Assembly: GCA_949361645.1 (NCBI GenBank)
Contig: OX442416.1
Coordinates: forward strand, 12,695,540 to 12,759,539
Reading direction: 5' to 3'
Source: Spongilla lacustris
Taxonomy: Eukaryota > Porifera > Demospongiae > Spongillida > Spongillidae
DNA length: 64,000 nt
In this document: in pieces, positions 44,420-53,482 of the stretch
How positions within the stretch are numbered: position 1 is the stretch's first letter
Layout of the letters: every line of letters begins with the position of its first letter
Translations under genes and position numbers: made by a program
Notes under the pieces: model-generated
What the model was told of the DNA's origin: nothing
What the model saw: only the letters and a program-made list of their open reading frames with translations
The model's database searches: none

Positions 44420-44980
44420 GTATGTTCATCTAAGGACTTTACTAACTACTTGTGAGGGAGGGGGGCTTGTGTATTTGTGTGTATGTTTGTGTTGTGTGTG
44501 TACATGTATGTTTGTGTTTGTGTATGTTTGTGCATGTGCGTGCCTAAGGGTTAGTCGTGCTGCTACATGTATACATGTATGTATGTTGGATTCTACTTAT
44601 GAGAGAGGGGCTGTACCATCATGTGTGTGTATGTGTGTGTGTGTTTGTATGTTTGTGTGTGTGTGCATGTGTGTGCCTAAGGGTTAGTCTCTGCAGCTAC
44701 ACATACATATACATGTACATATACATGTACATGTACATGTACATGTACATGTATGTTGGATTCTACTTATGAGGGAGGGGCTGTAGTAGTACCATCATGT
44801 ATGTGTGTGTGTGTGTGTGTGTAGCAGTGGCAATGACTGGTTATCTTACCTCACATCAATGGGTAGAGCAAAACTCATAGTCATGCATGTAATGAGCTGT
44901 ACATGTACTGTAGGCACAAGCAGTGATACATATATAATGGGAAAGCTTCCATACACTCTTTGACTTGTTGAAATATGGGT
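44420..44980. repeat. Variable TG/ACATGTAC repeats with GAGGGAGGGGCTTGTACC-type units
   Basis: Three degenerate units of roughly 130-180 bp contain ACTTATGAG(A/G)GAGGGGCTGTA, a TGTGTGTTTGT run and GCCTAAGGGTTAGTC. They are partial descendants of the last part of the duplication unit. No gene. Confidence 0.6.
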
Positions 44981-44999
44981 TGAAGGAGCTTACAGCTGC

Positions 45000-45168
45000 T
45001 CCCCTATACCCCAAAAGGCCCAGGAGTGAGGCATACCCCCACAAACTGGAAATCCTGGATCCATCACTGAAATTGAATGTACTCTTGCCAGGATCAGCTG
45101 AACAGGATGCCATTAACATGAAGGAGTTAGCCCTCAAACACTTCCAAATTCTGATGCCACACCCCTAG
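45000..45168 (+). pseudogene. Possible degenerate kinesin-like exon
   Basis: The frame reads PHKLEILDPSLKLNVLLPGS followed by AEQDAINMKELALKHF and a stop at 45168. It loosely resembles the KLEI-x-x-(D/P)-x-G-x-x-V-P-G-L-T-E segment of kinesin-14 motors, and lies downstream of the two kinesin-like exons in the same orientation. The match is weak and could be chance. Confidence 0.3.
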
Positions 45169-45667
45169 TTCTTCCTAACTGCTGCAAAATGGTTGTATGT
45201 GTACACTATTAGAAATGACAACCTTATGCATTATTGCACAGTGCACAGTAGCTCTTTTTTTTTTCTGTCCTTACACCCACAACGTACATGTAATATGTGC
45301 TTCTGTACTCAATGTTACACACACTGTATACACAATGTATGTGATTACATGTATAATTTGACCATGATGCATTGAAGGGGTTCATCCATTCTGATCAATT
45401 GCCTTGTCATTCTTTTGTAAGAAATATGGCTCTGGCAGGGTCCCATTTATTGTTGCTAAAGTAAGCTTATATCCATGTTGCATCATCATTTAGCTTCTCA
45501 ACAGCTATATACATGTACAGTACACATACAGGTACAATACTATGTCAGTGTACAATCATATTCACTAACCTTGGCAGCTAAACTGCTTCACATTTCTGTT
45601 GTCTTTCATCATGGCAGGAATGCGCTTAGCCAAGATGTGCATTTTTGTCTTGTATCCTTCCAAAGCA

Positions 45668-45958
45668 TGGGCGCCCCCAGCTTTTCTGGAAGGGGGGGGG
45701 GGGGGGGGCACCATTTGACAGCAGTAAATAAGTTGTCCGCTTTCGGCCCATTCAACCAGCGGGTGGGGGTGGGGGGGGAGTGCTGTCTACTTTTGGCCAA
45801 TTCAATCAGTGAGGTGTGAGGTGTTCGCTCTTTCGGCCAATCCAGTCATTCAATCAGTGGGGGGAGGGTACTGTCCACTTTCAATGCGCATGTATGTAAA
45901 CTGAGGGGGGGGGGGGGGGGCTGTGGCCTCCCCCCCCCCTCCCCAATGGGGACGCCCT
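45668..45958. mobile_element. Small MITE with GGGCG(C/T)CCCCA ends and internal subrepeats
   Basis: Left TGGGCGCCCCCAGC and right, inverted, AGGGCGTCCCCATT, each followed by poly-G. The interior has three to four degenerate copies of GTC(C/T)(G/A)CTTT(C/T)GGCCAATTCAATCAGTG. No ORF. Confidence 0.65.
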
Positions 45959-46183
45959 TTTTCCAATGTTTTGGACATAGCAAGAAAAAAATTTATCCAC
46001 TCTTCTTATAGTAGATGAACTTATGAATGATGCATAACCATTTACACAAATATTTACCTCAGTCTGAAGGGTCTCAGCATCAGGACTCCAGCTTGACTTT
46101 TCAAACTCCTACATTACACAGTTCGATCTATATACAGAATTGCTTCAAACTACAGTGCCGGCATACATGTATGCGGCAGTGCT

Positions 46184-46588
46184 TTACCTTCCGCAGCTTA
46201 CTAACTGCATTGGGGGAAATAGGGGGTCCAAATGGGGTGGTAACTGCACTAGAAGCTTTTTCCTGTCTTTTTCTCTAAAAGATATGCAGTCAAAACCAAG
46301 ATTATCTTTTCCTGGAGGCTTCCACCACACATGAAAAGACAGGCCAAAACTTCTGATAGTGTCAATGAGTTGCTTCATTACAGGTCCTGCTTTAGCATTG
46401 ATCTGTCTCACTTGAAACACCAAGTTGCATATCAGCACATCGAAGATCCTTAGCAGACGATGTATTTCATAAGGTACATGTACATGTAGGACTGGAATGT
46501 TCAGTAGTGGCTCGTACTTCATACTTAGTTTTATTTCTGCGCTCTTACTCTTCAATCTTGCACATCTTCTTACTTCAGCATCTTCCAT
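46184..46588 (-). CDS. 134-aa ORF, unrecognised, transposon-like context
   Basis: It reads EIHRLLRIFDVLICNLVFQV, then INAKAGPVMKQLIDTIRSFG and LSFHVWWKPPGK. The composition is protein-like and the end is clean (stop after QLVSCGR). The pattern of a His followed by L-R-I-x-D-x-L-I recalls uncharacterised transposon-associated proteins of invertebrates, but I cannot assign a family. May be one exon of a larger gene. Confidence 0.35.
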   Translation of the reverse strand: MEDAEVRRCARLKSKSAEIKLSMKYEPLLNIPVLHVHVPYEIHRLLRIFDVLICNLVFQVRQINAKAGPVMKQLIDTIRSFGLSFHVWWKPPGKDNLGFDCISFREKDRKKLLVQLPPHLDPLFPPMQLVSCGR

Positions 46589-46599
46589 TTTATATAGTG

Positions 46600-47750
46600 T
46601 ATGTACAAGCTAGTGAGTGCATAGGTTTCATGCAACATACAAACATACCTGTCTTCTGAACGTATAATCCACTGTATGTACATGTATTATAGAGTCTTAT
46701 CATGCATCATCAACCTAGTGCATCCTGCTAACTCCACTGACATTATGTAATACATGTGTGTATTAAGGAATGTAATGCTTTTGACTGAATACAATTCCGT
46801 AATTGGATTATCAATCTAAATCAATTTATGAATAAAGAATAGCCAGGTTTAGGCAAATATGAAGCACATTGATTTATTCAAATTCAATTATCTTTAACAG
46901 TTCAAAAGATAAAATTTGTAATTAATTAAAAGTTGTCAGTCAAATTAATTAATTTCAAGTTATAATCTACAGAATAGCTGTGAAAAGAGATTGAAAAATA
47001 TTTGATTGGCATTTTGCTAGTTTTAATATTCAAAACAACAAATCAAATTTGAAAATGCTAAAAGGCCACTACAACTATAATTAACTTTTTAATGACTCAC
47101 CATTAGATGATCTAATACCAAATCATATGATGTTTTTTAGTTCATATAATAATGGAGTAATTAGTGATGGTTATTAAAATTAGTTATCCCATAATAGCTT
47201 CAACTGCTATAACTTAAGAGCAAATTATGATTTTACATGTCTATTGAACTCAGTGACTTGAAATCAGTGCTGTTCCACCGCATATTCCAAATCTAACCTT
47301 ACTTATTGTAGGTATCAAAATCAATTACCTCTAACCGTATTCTTGAATAATGTTGATAATAGAGTGCTTTAAATATTTTGATTTTTGAGGGTTTTGATAC
47401 AATTACTTACCCGCTTAAAATAACTGGAACCTAACTACTGCAATATATATTAAAGTCAATTCTGAGTTATAGGGATGAAATGACTTCGTGGAGACCTGTA
47501 TATTAAATTCGAATTCAAATGTCATATATTCAGTATAGAGGCACATGTACATTTAGGGAAGGGTTAAAGCATTCAGTGAATTCAAAATATCATGTGCAAG
47601 ACATTTCAAACTCCAAGAATTATTATCAACTGCCTCGGCCTGCCTCCAACTGTTTTTTTCAGTCCCTTTTAGCCATTTCTCCTGACACTAAGTAAATTAG
47701 CTCCTCCTATAGCTAGTACCTCCTCATATTGGCATAGGTTTAAGAGATGA
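46600..47750. other. AT-rich spacer, no gene seen
   Basis: Strongly AT-rich, many AATTAATT-type palindromes, no ORF above background and no recognisable repeat. Composition differs sharply from both neighbours. Confidence 0.5.
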
Positions 47751-47757
47751 ACATTAC

Positions 47758-47985
47758 ATGTACGTTAACACCTTAAGAAACTTGGTTATGGTGCAACTGA
47801 TGTATTTTACCTGGCACAGTCCACTATGGCAGCAGGTGCTGTCGCCAGTCAGGCAGAGGACCGGAAAAAGGTCAAATACTCATATCTGGAGGGACAGCCA
47901 GGCATATGTTTCACCCCTATTGCCTATGAAACATCAGGTGTAGTTGGCCCTCTTTCCCTGGCTCTCAGCCACAACTGGTGACACA
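47758..47985 (+). pseudogene. Fragment resembling the C-terminal end of a reverse-transcriptase-type retroelement ORF
   Basis: One frame reads LGYGATDVFYLAQSTMAAGA, then VASQAEDRKKVKYSYLEGQP and FTPIAYETSGVVGPLS before running into stops. The A-A-G-A-x-A-x-x-AE-x-RK-x-x-KY...F-x-P-x-A-x-ET-x-G pattern is that seen after the reverse transcriptase domain in many invertebrate retroelement ORFs. Only this tail is present. Confidence 0.5.
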
Positions 47986-47999
47986 AAAAGTTACAGCTA

Positions 48000-48340
48000 C
48001 CTGCTCCAACGTCTTTCAGTGGCTGTACAAAGGGGCAATGCTGCCTCCATAATAGGAACACTTTTTACTCCTACCAGGACTGACTTTTAGTGTTTAATGG
48101 GGGGGGGGGGGGGGGGGTTGTGTTATTGTATACTTAGCATTTTGTGTTAAGTTTATTATTATTACTGTTATTATTATAAAATTAAAAAAATAAATTAAAA
48201 AAATAAAGAATAAAATAAAAAAACTGATGTATACAATTTTTGCATTAAGTAAATAAGGAGATATAATTGAGGGTAGAGTGCTTATGCTAATGATCGATTT
48301 AGTCTTGTGCCTGTACTAAGCTGCTATAGTATAGTACTGA
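48000..48340. other. Low-complexity spacer
   Basis: A G17 run at about 48101 and an A/T-rich AAATAAATTAAAAAAATAAA stretch at 48180-48225; no gene. Confidence 0.5.
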
Positions 48341-48349
48341 GAGCTGATG

Positions 48350-48826
48350 TAGTCTCGTACCCAGACCAACGTATTGAGAAACAAGGTCTGCTATAACGCT
48401 ATTCGGTTGAAAACGCTGGAATGTCGACGACACCAATCAGATTCCAGGCGAGTCTGAGCGCACAAGTACATTAAGCACATTGGATTCGACATCGCGCGTC
48501 ATATCAAACAATTACGAATACGCGATATGCTGTCAAATCCTCCCTATCTAAGGGAGGATTTAACTATCGATGTACATTATACATGTAGGTGTGGCTGTAA
48601 CGTCAAATACTCTATCTGGTCAAACTGTTCCTACCTAACCAACTGCACGTCGGTCAAATATTGTCAAGTCCCGGCATCGCCCGCACGGTGCAAATTCCAA
48701 GCATACACCTGTAATCTAATTGGTGCCGCCAGAGATAACATAGATCTCTGGTGCATGCCGCCGACATTCCAGCACTTGCTGAGCGGGGCCTTGTTTCTCA
48801 ACAAATAGGGTCTGGGAACGAGACTA
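48350..48826. mobile_element. 477-bp Mutator-like MITE with perfect 9-bp target duplication
   Basis: The ends are TAGTCTCGTACCCAGACC and, inverted, TAGTCTCGTTCCCAGACCC. The flanks GAGCTGATG (48341-48349) and GAGCTGATG (48827-48835) are identical. It shares termini with the 87-bp foldback at 16416. Inside, an ORF (48527-48808) is Cys-rich (YTCRCGCNVKYSIWSNCSYL, NCTSVKYCQ) but shows no known domain. Confidence 0.85.
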
Positions 48827-48835
48827 GAGCTGATG

Positions 48836-49170
48836 CGCCACATTATTTACCCTCCAACTTAAGTGGACTGGCGGATCCAACCATCAGCATGGTACCCGAT
48901 GATCAAGAGGTATCAGCAATGCCTAATAAACACTCGCTGAATCTCAGAGTCAAAACTCGCGATCGAGCTGCAATTTATATAATATAAGGTTTGTGCCTTT
49001 CATAGTCGATCGATACAACGCCCACGAAGATAGCGGAATATTTATTGGGCACGAGGCCAATTGGGCGTGGTTCTTCCTCCACAAACAGTTGAACGCACGT
49101 GATGATGTCAGAATTTGAGATGCGCACGTGATGATGATCAGTGCAAATGTACGCAGATCTTAGTGCATGA
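48836..49170. other. No gene recognised
   Basis: Contains two nearby GCGCACGTGATGATG(T/A)-type repeats (about 49095 and 49123). No supported ORF. Confidence 0.35.
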
Positions 49171-49179
49171 ATAGAAAAT

Positions 49180-50030
49180 TCAGAGGAACCGGGAATTATC
49201 ATAGCAAAAATCTGAAAAATACTCGATAATTATGTCCATAGATTCAAGATTTGGGGACATGTCGGGCAAATCCCTTACCACATTAGATACAACAGATATA
49301 TGAGATGGAATATGATAATTAGGTATCAATTCCAATGTCATCAAGCCAAAAGCAAAAAAATCAAGGGAACCCACAGGAAGGGGCTAGAAATTTTGAAAAA
49401 ATCGTGACAATTTGTACCATGTCCTATATCTTATAGAACTTGTCGGGCAAATCATCAAATGCATAAGATTGAAGCAGAACATACGATTTTCTTGAGTTTT
49501 CCATACAATCTCCTATACTGCCCATATGCGGTTAGTTGTACATACCGCTAATTCCCGTGACCGCACATTTCTCCATATGAATTATTCCACATGGTTTTCC
49601 AAAGCGCAATCTCTTGATGAAATGCTTGGGGAAAAGGCAGATCATCACTATAAAACTTGTATAGGTCGTCTGCAACGATAGTCTCTTCATCATCTTTGAA
49701 AAGATGCGAAGGAATAAAACATAATGCTCGTAAACCTTGAATAGTTAGATCCGAAAATCGAAGATGTAATTGCTGAATGAGACGGCAATTGAAATTGAAA
49801 TTCGCAATGTACGAACTGAACGCTGAACGAATGTACGAACTGAACGCTGAAGAAATGTACGAACTGAACGCTGAACGAATGTACGAACTGAACGCTGAAC
49901 AAATGTACGAACTGAACGCTGAACGAATGTACGAACTGAACGCTGAACGCTGAACGAATGTACGAACTGAACGCTCAAAAGCACAATAAAAAAAGTGCCA
50001 CGTGTCAGGGGTTATACTTAGCACGTACAA
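49180..50030 (-). pseudogene. hAT/ZMYM-type transposase remnant with internal tandem repeat
   Basis: The minus-strand ORF 50030-49548 contains LIQQLHLRFSDLTIQGLRAL, then FIPSHLF and DDLYKFYSDDLPFPQAFHQE followed by IALWKTMW. This matches the region before the C-terminal dimerisation domain in hAT transposases of the DUF4371/ZMYM1 type (L-x-x-RF, LP-P, E-x-x-x-W). Upstream, the coding sequence runs into five to six tandem copies of a roughly 24-bp unit translated as SAFSSYIR. No intact dimerisation domain follows; the ORF at 49374-49180 may be its decayed remnant. Confidence 0.5.
49803..49977. repeat. 24-bp tandem repeat (GAACTGAACGCTGAACGAATGTAC)
   Basis: Seven units, mostly 24 bp with a few variants. 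Two stop-free frames result, giving Arg-Ser-Val-Arg-Thr-Phe or Ser-Ala-Phe-Ser-Ser-Tyr repeats. It lies within the hAT remnant ORF, so it arose by local amplification. Confidence 0.85.
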
Positions 50031-50124
50031 CAGGTCTAATAAATAGTGCCTGCTAGAGTGCGGCGCTGATTACATGTAATGAAATTCATTACAATGGACA
50101 GGAGGCGTATCCTTATTATAGTTA

Positions 50125-50178
50125 GGGGGGGGGGGGGGGGGGGGGGGTGGGGGGGGCCGGGGATAGGCCGCCCGGGTT

Positions 50179-50234
<56 letters not shown>

Positions 50235-50248
50235 TGTATTCGCCACTG
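50125..50248. repeat. Poly-G / poly-C foldback at a transposon end
   Basis: A G run (about 50126-50156) and a long C run (about 50180-50234) flank GGCCGGGGATAGGCCGCCCG, followed by CTGTATTCGCCACTG. Read in reverse, that is CAGTGGCGAATACAGG, a hAT-type terminus. This is probably the terminus of a non-autonomous hAT-like element. Run lengths are likely unreliable. Confidence 0.5.
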
Positions 50249-50259
50249 GTATTATTGAA

Positions 50260-51240
50260 CTCTTGTACGTACGCTGCTGTTGCCAAGCCTCTATGCATAA
50301 ATATAGAGCCACCATTTCAAATTTAAAACAGCCGCACGGCCGGTTGATCCACTCTCCTTTTATACGCCAACTCCTCCTTTAAAGAATTCTCTATTAGTAC
50401 TTGGCCGCGATACTGTCGCCTAATTTGACCCCTACATCACAATATACTTCCTCAATGCTGTCACGGCTGTTTCATTGCATTTGGACAAAAAGGCTACGCC
50501 CCTTGATACGAAACTTTTTCATAGCAACGGACCAAATTACGACCCTAGCAACACATCTGTTCTTGTGGATGGACCTTTTTGTACAGACCGTTTCGATACA
50601 GTGCCAGCGTTGTCTATGTACAGTTTCTAAGATGTCTACTGGTATTAATGATGTGCATCTCTGGCGCTATCGTTCAATCCTGGATGTGGCATTAGCTTGC
50701 AAATCCACGGGGTGATTCTCGACCTAGGAGGATAAACGTTACCCTGGTAAAGTTTCCGCCCTTATAAAGTACCTTCAAATTTTAACAGTGTAAAGCCGGT
50801 AGGTTGTTTCTATATTTTCCAATGTCATCTCGTGGTGCCGCGTATTCTACTAGAAGTTGTGAGCCTTCAGAATATTGTTATTTTTAGCGCTATCACCCGC
50901 AACACCATATTCTGTATAGTGTATTGGCTATTTGTCTATGCATTGGTTAAGATGGATCTTAGCCAGATTGCACTCTGGATGCATACTAGGTGAAACCCTC
51001 CTGCAACGGGGCCAGGGATGAACCCAACCAAGGCTGTTATGAAAAGACACAGCCCAGGCCGTACTCCCACGAGAAAGCATCTTGCATATAGTGCATATGG
51101 CCTATCCATTCCTGCATATGGTATTCAAGCAATGTGGTCTGAGTGGCGCCAAGGGCTGTGGTATTGGAAACAAGGCCTGCTAGGGTTTTACTGGAACCAT
51201 GGTCTATGACGTTGGCCACATGTACACCCATGACCCATCC
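50260..51240. other. No recognised gene
   Basis: ORFs at 50401-50715 (+) and 51231-51037 (-) have protein-like composition but no domain I recognise. The latter (LAGLVSNTTALGATQTTLLE, then WIGHMHYMQDAFSWEYG) lies downstream of the RAG1-like exon on the same strand and might be another exon. Confidence 0.3.
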
Positions 51241-51845
51241 AATGCTCTATGTTCCCTCATCCAATGCCCCCCATGCACACCCATCCAATGCCACCAATGC
51301 ACACCCATCCAATGTCCCCCATCACACACACCCATTCAATGCCCCACATGGGTCATGCACACACATTCAATGCCCCCCATGTACACCCATCCAATGTCCC
51401 CATGCACACCCATCCAATGCCCCCCATGTACACCCATCCAATGCCCCCCATGCACACCCATCCAATGTCCCCCATGTACACCCACCACGTACACATGTAC
51501 ACCCCGGCATCCAATGCCCCCTCCATGTACACCCATCCAATGTCCCCATGCACACCCATCCAATGCCCCCCATGTGCACCCATCCAATGCCCCCCCCAAT
51601 GTACACCCATCCAATGTCCCCCATGTACACCCATCCCGCCATCCAATGCCCCCATGTACACCCATCCAATGCCCCCCCATGCACACCCATCCAATGTCCC
51701 CCGTGTACACCCATCAAATGCCCCCCATGTACACCCATCCAATGCCTTCCACGCACACCCATCCAATGCCCCCATGTACACCCATCCGATGCCCCCCATG
51801 CACACACACCCATCCAATGCCCCTAGGGATGTACACTCATCCAGG
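51241..51845. repeat. 22-24-bp minisatellite (CCCATGTACACCCATCCAATGC)
   Basis: About 27 units with small length variation, for example GCACACCCATCCAATGTCCCC. Stop-free on both strands, so it yields long His/Pro/Thr or Gly/Trp/Met ORFs that are not genes. Confidence 0.95.
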
Positions 51846-52025
51846 CTCGTGGGGTGAACATTTCAGTTTTATGATGGCCAGTTTGTGGTGAGCTGTGCCA
51901 TCTGTTGCTGTACCCATATGAAGTTGCATAGAGTGAGGGATACTTAAAAGAAACCATTTGCATACCTTACAAGTGCATGTGTGTAGCTGAGCATGAAGTG
52001 ATTCTTCACCAAGAACACGTGAGCT

Positions 52026-52379
52026 TTAATCAGTTAAGCACAAAGTGCAAAACATTTGGGGGTGGATCTCAGGTGTATCAACAAGAATGTTGATGTTAAA
52101 AGCCACAAGAAACTTGTCAGCATTGGAGATACAGCTGAATGGTGGCTCTGGTTTTACTGCTCTCCCCTTTGCTTTGATCCCTCTATGCAATTTGCACCCG
52201 CACACTCGGCACAGATCATCTAGTGCTGCACTTCCATACTTGTGGTGCGCGTTATTCATTATTTGGGTATGTGTGTTATAATAATTATAGCAGGGCGTAG
52301 GAGACGCGGCACCACGTACTGAAAACATATTCTTACCTGGCAAAGATACCACTATAAGCTGTTTTTTTACCGACAGCAC
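52026..52379 (-). CDS. Small exon resembling the N-terminal zinc-binding region of RAG1
   Basis: From an internal Met (about 52280) the ORF reads AALDDLCRVCGCKLHR, then after a basic stretch SNADKFLVAFNINILVDTPE and IHPQMFCTLC before a stop. The layout LCR-x-CG...(F)-x-I-x-(V)-x-D-x-x-x-IHP-x-x-FC-x-x-C matches the vertebrate RAG1 N-terminal region upstream of the RING finger (LCRICG...[21 protein letters not shown], known from the family). Related stand-alone domains exist in invertebrate transposon proteins. No RING or DDE core is seen near. It lies 1.1 kb upstream of the right ZnT start, on the opposite strand. Confidence 0.55.
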   Translation of the reverse strand: MLSVKKQLIVVSLPGKNMFSVRGAASPTPCYNYYNTHTQIMNNAHHKYGSAALDDLCRVCGCKLHRGIKAKGRAVKPEPPFSCISNADKFLVAFNINILVDTPEIHPQMFCTLCLTD

Positions 52380-52399
52380 TTATAAGGGCGGAAAAAAAG

Positions 52400-53480
52400 C
52401 TACACAGTCGTGATTTTATCCGCCTAAAAAGAACCATCTAATGCGCGGAACGAAATGCAGTACGCCACTCGAGGCTAATGGATGCGTGAGGCTAAATCTA
52501 ATAAGAGGACTAGTTCTAGTTACCGTTTGTTGCAATTTTATTCGTATTAGATCGATTGGCTGCGGAAACCTGTTGAAACTTTAATGAGCTTGTAAAGGGA
52601 AAGCGGTTGTTGAACCGTAAATCTTTTTCCTGTGCTCTAATTATGACCCTTTTTGTCCAATTGTAACAGCCGTGCTGTCGTGGACATCGGTTTTGCGATG
52701 ATATGAAATTCATATGCATGAAATAATTATCGTACGTTCATTTTAGCCCCCCCCCCCAAATATGATTAGCTTCCGCCGCCCCTGGTAAGTCTAACCCATA
52801 ATATTATCAACGGTCGGTGCTATGCTGGATACCCCTTATGAGGCTTCCAAAGCTCTGTTGTAACAAAACAAAAGTTTGCTAAAGATCGAAATTGTGTTCA
52901 GTATACAACTCAAAATAAGAAAGTTATAGTACCAAACAAATTCGGCAGAAAGTTTCTAACTTATCTCCTACAGTTCCTTAATTTTCATAACCGCAAACAT
53001 TGCGCTTCAATCGTGTCAAAGATACAGTGCAATGAATATCTTATCTTATCAGATCCGGAAGAGAAACGTTTTTTTTAGGTTCGAGTGAGGGAACGAGTGA
53101 GCGTTATCTCTGTTGTCTGAGCTTTCTAAGCATCGGCAGTTTTGCTACGTTATAGAAACGGCTGTATCCAAATATATACGCTCGCTAATTAAAACCAACT
53201 CATTCTACGGTACATCGGCAATAGTGTTTAGCTAATCGTATTCATCACACTTCACATAGGACCTACTAACGTATACGTAGGTCCTGATATATCACTGCAA
53301 GCGGACTATTCTACTCCAATATCTATGGTTATTTTATAACCATTGTGTATTGTCAATCAGAATTAAAATGACGTCAATTTATTTTTGCACACTGCACTAA
53401 AACGATGCACACAGCACTAATACTGTACCTGACTTTATGCACACTGCACCATTATTTAACAAAACAGGTATAGAAGGTCT
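52400..53480. other. Upstream region of right ZnT; hAT-like terminus at 52745-52785
   Basis: CCGCCGCCCCTG at 52785, read in reverse, is CAGGGGCGGCGGAAGC, followed by a run of Gs: a hAT-type end without a located partner. 53295-53345 is a lone relative of the foldback arm at 37389. No TATA box is obvious before the ZnT ATG. ACAACGG/GCACACTGCAC repeats at 53390-53455 occur just upstream. Confidence 0.35.
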
Positions 53481-53482
53481 TC

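Noticed and set aside
51143..51891. His/Pro/Thr-rich ORFs (+) and Gly/Trp/Met-rich ORFs (-)
   Set aside because: Products of the 22-24-bp minisatellite; open on both strands.
53297..53345. Possible promoter palindrome of right ZnT
   Set aside because: It is a single arm of the CACTG foldback family at 37389, not a regulatory site I can support.
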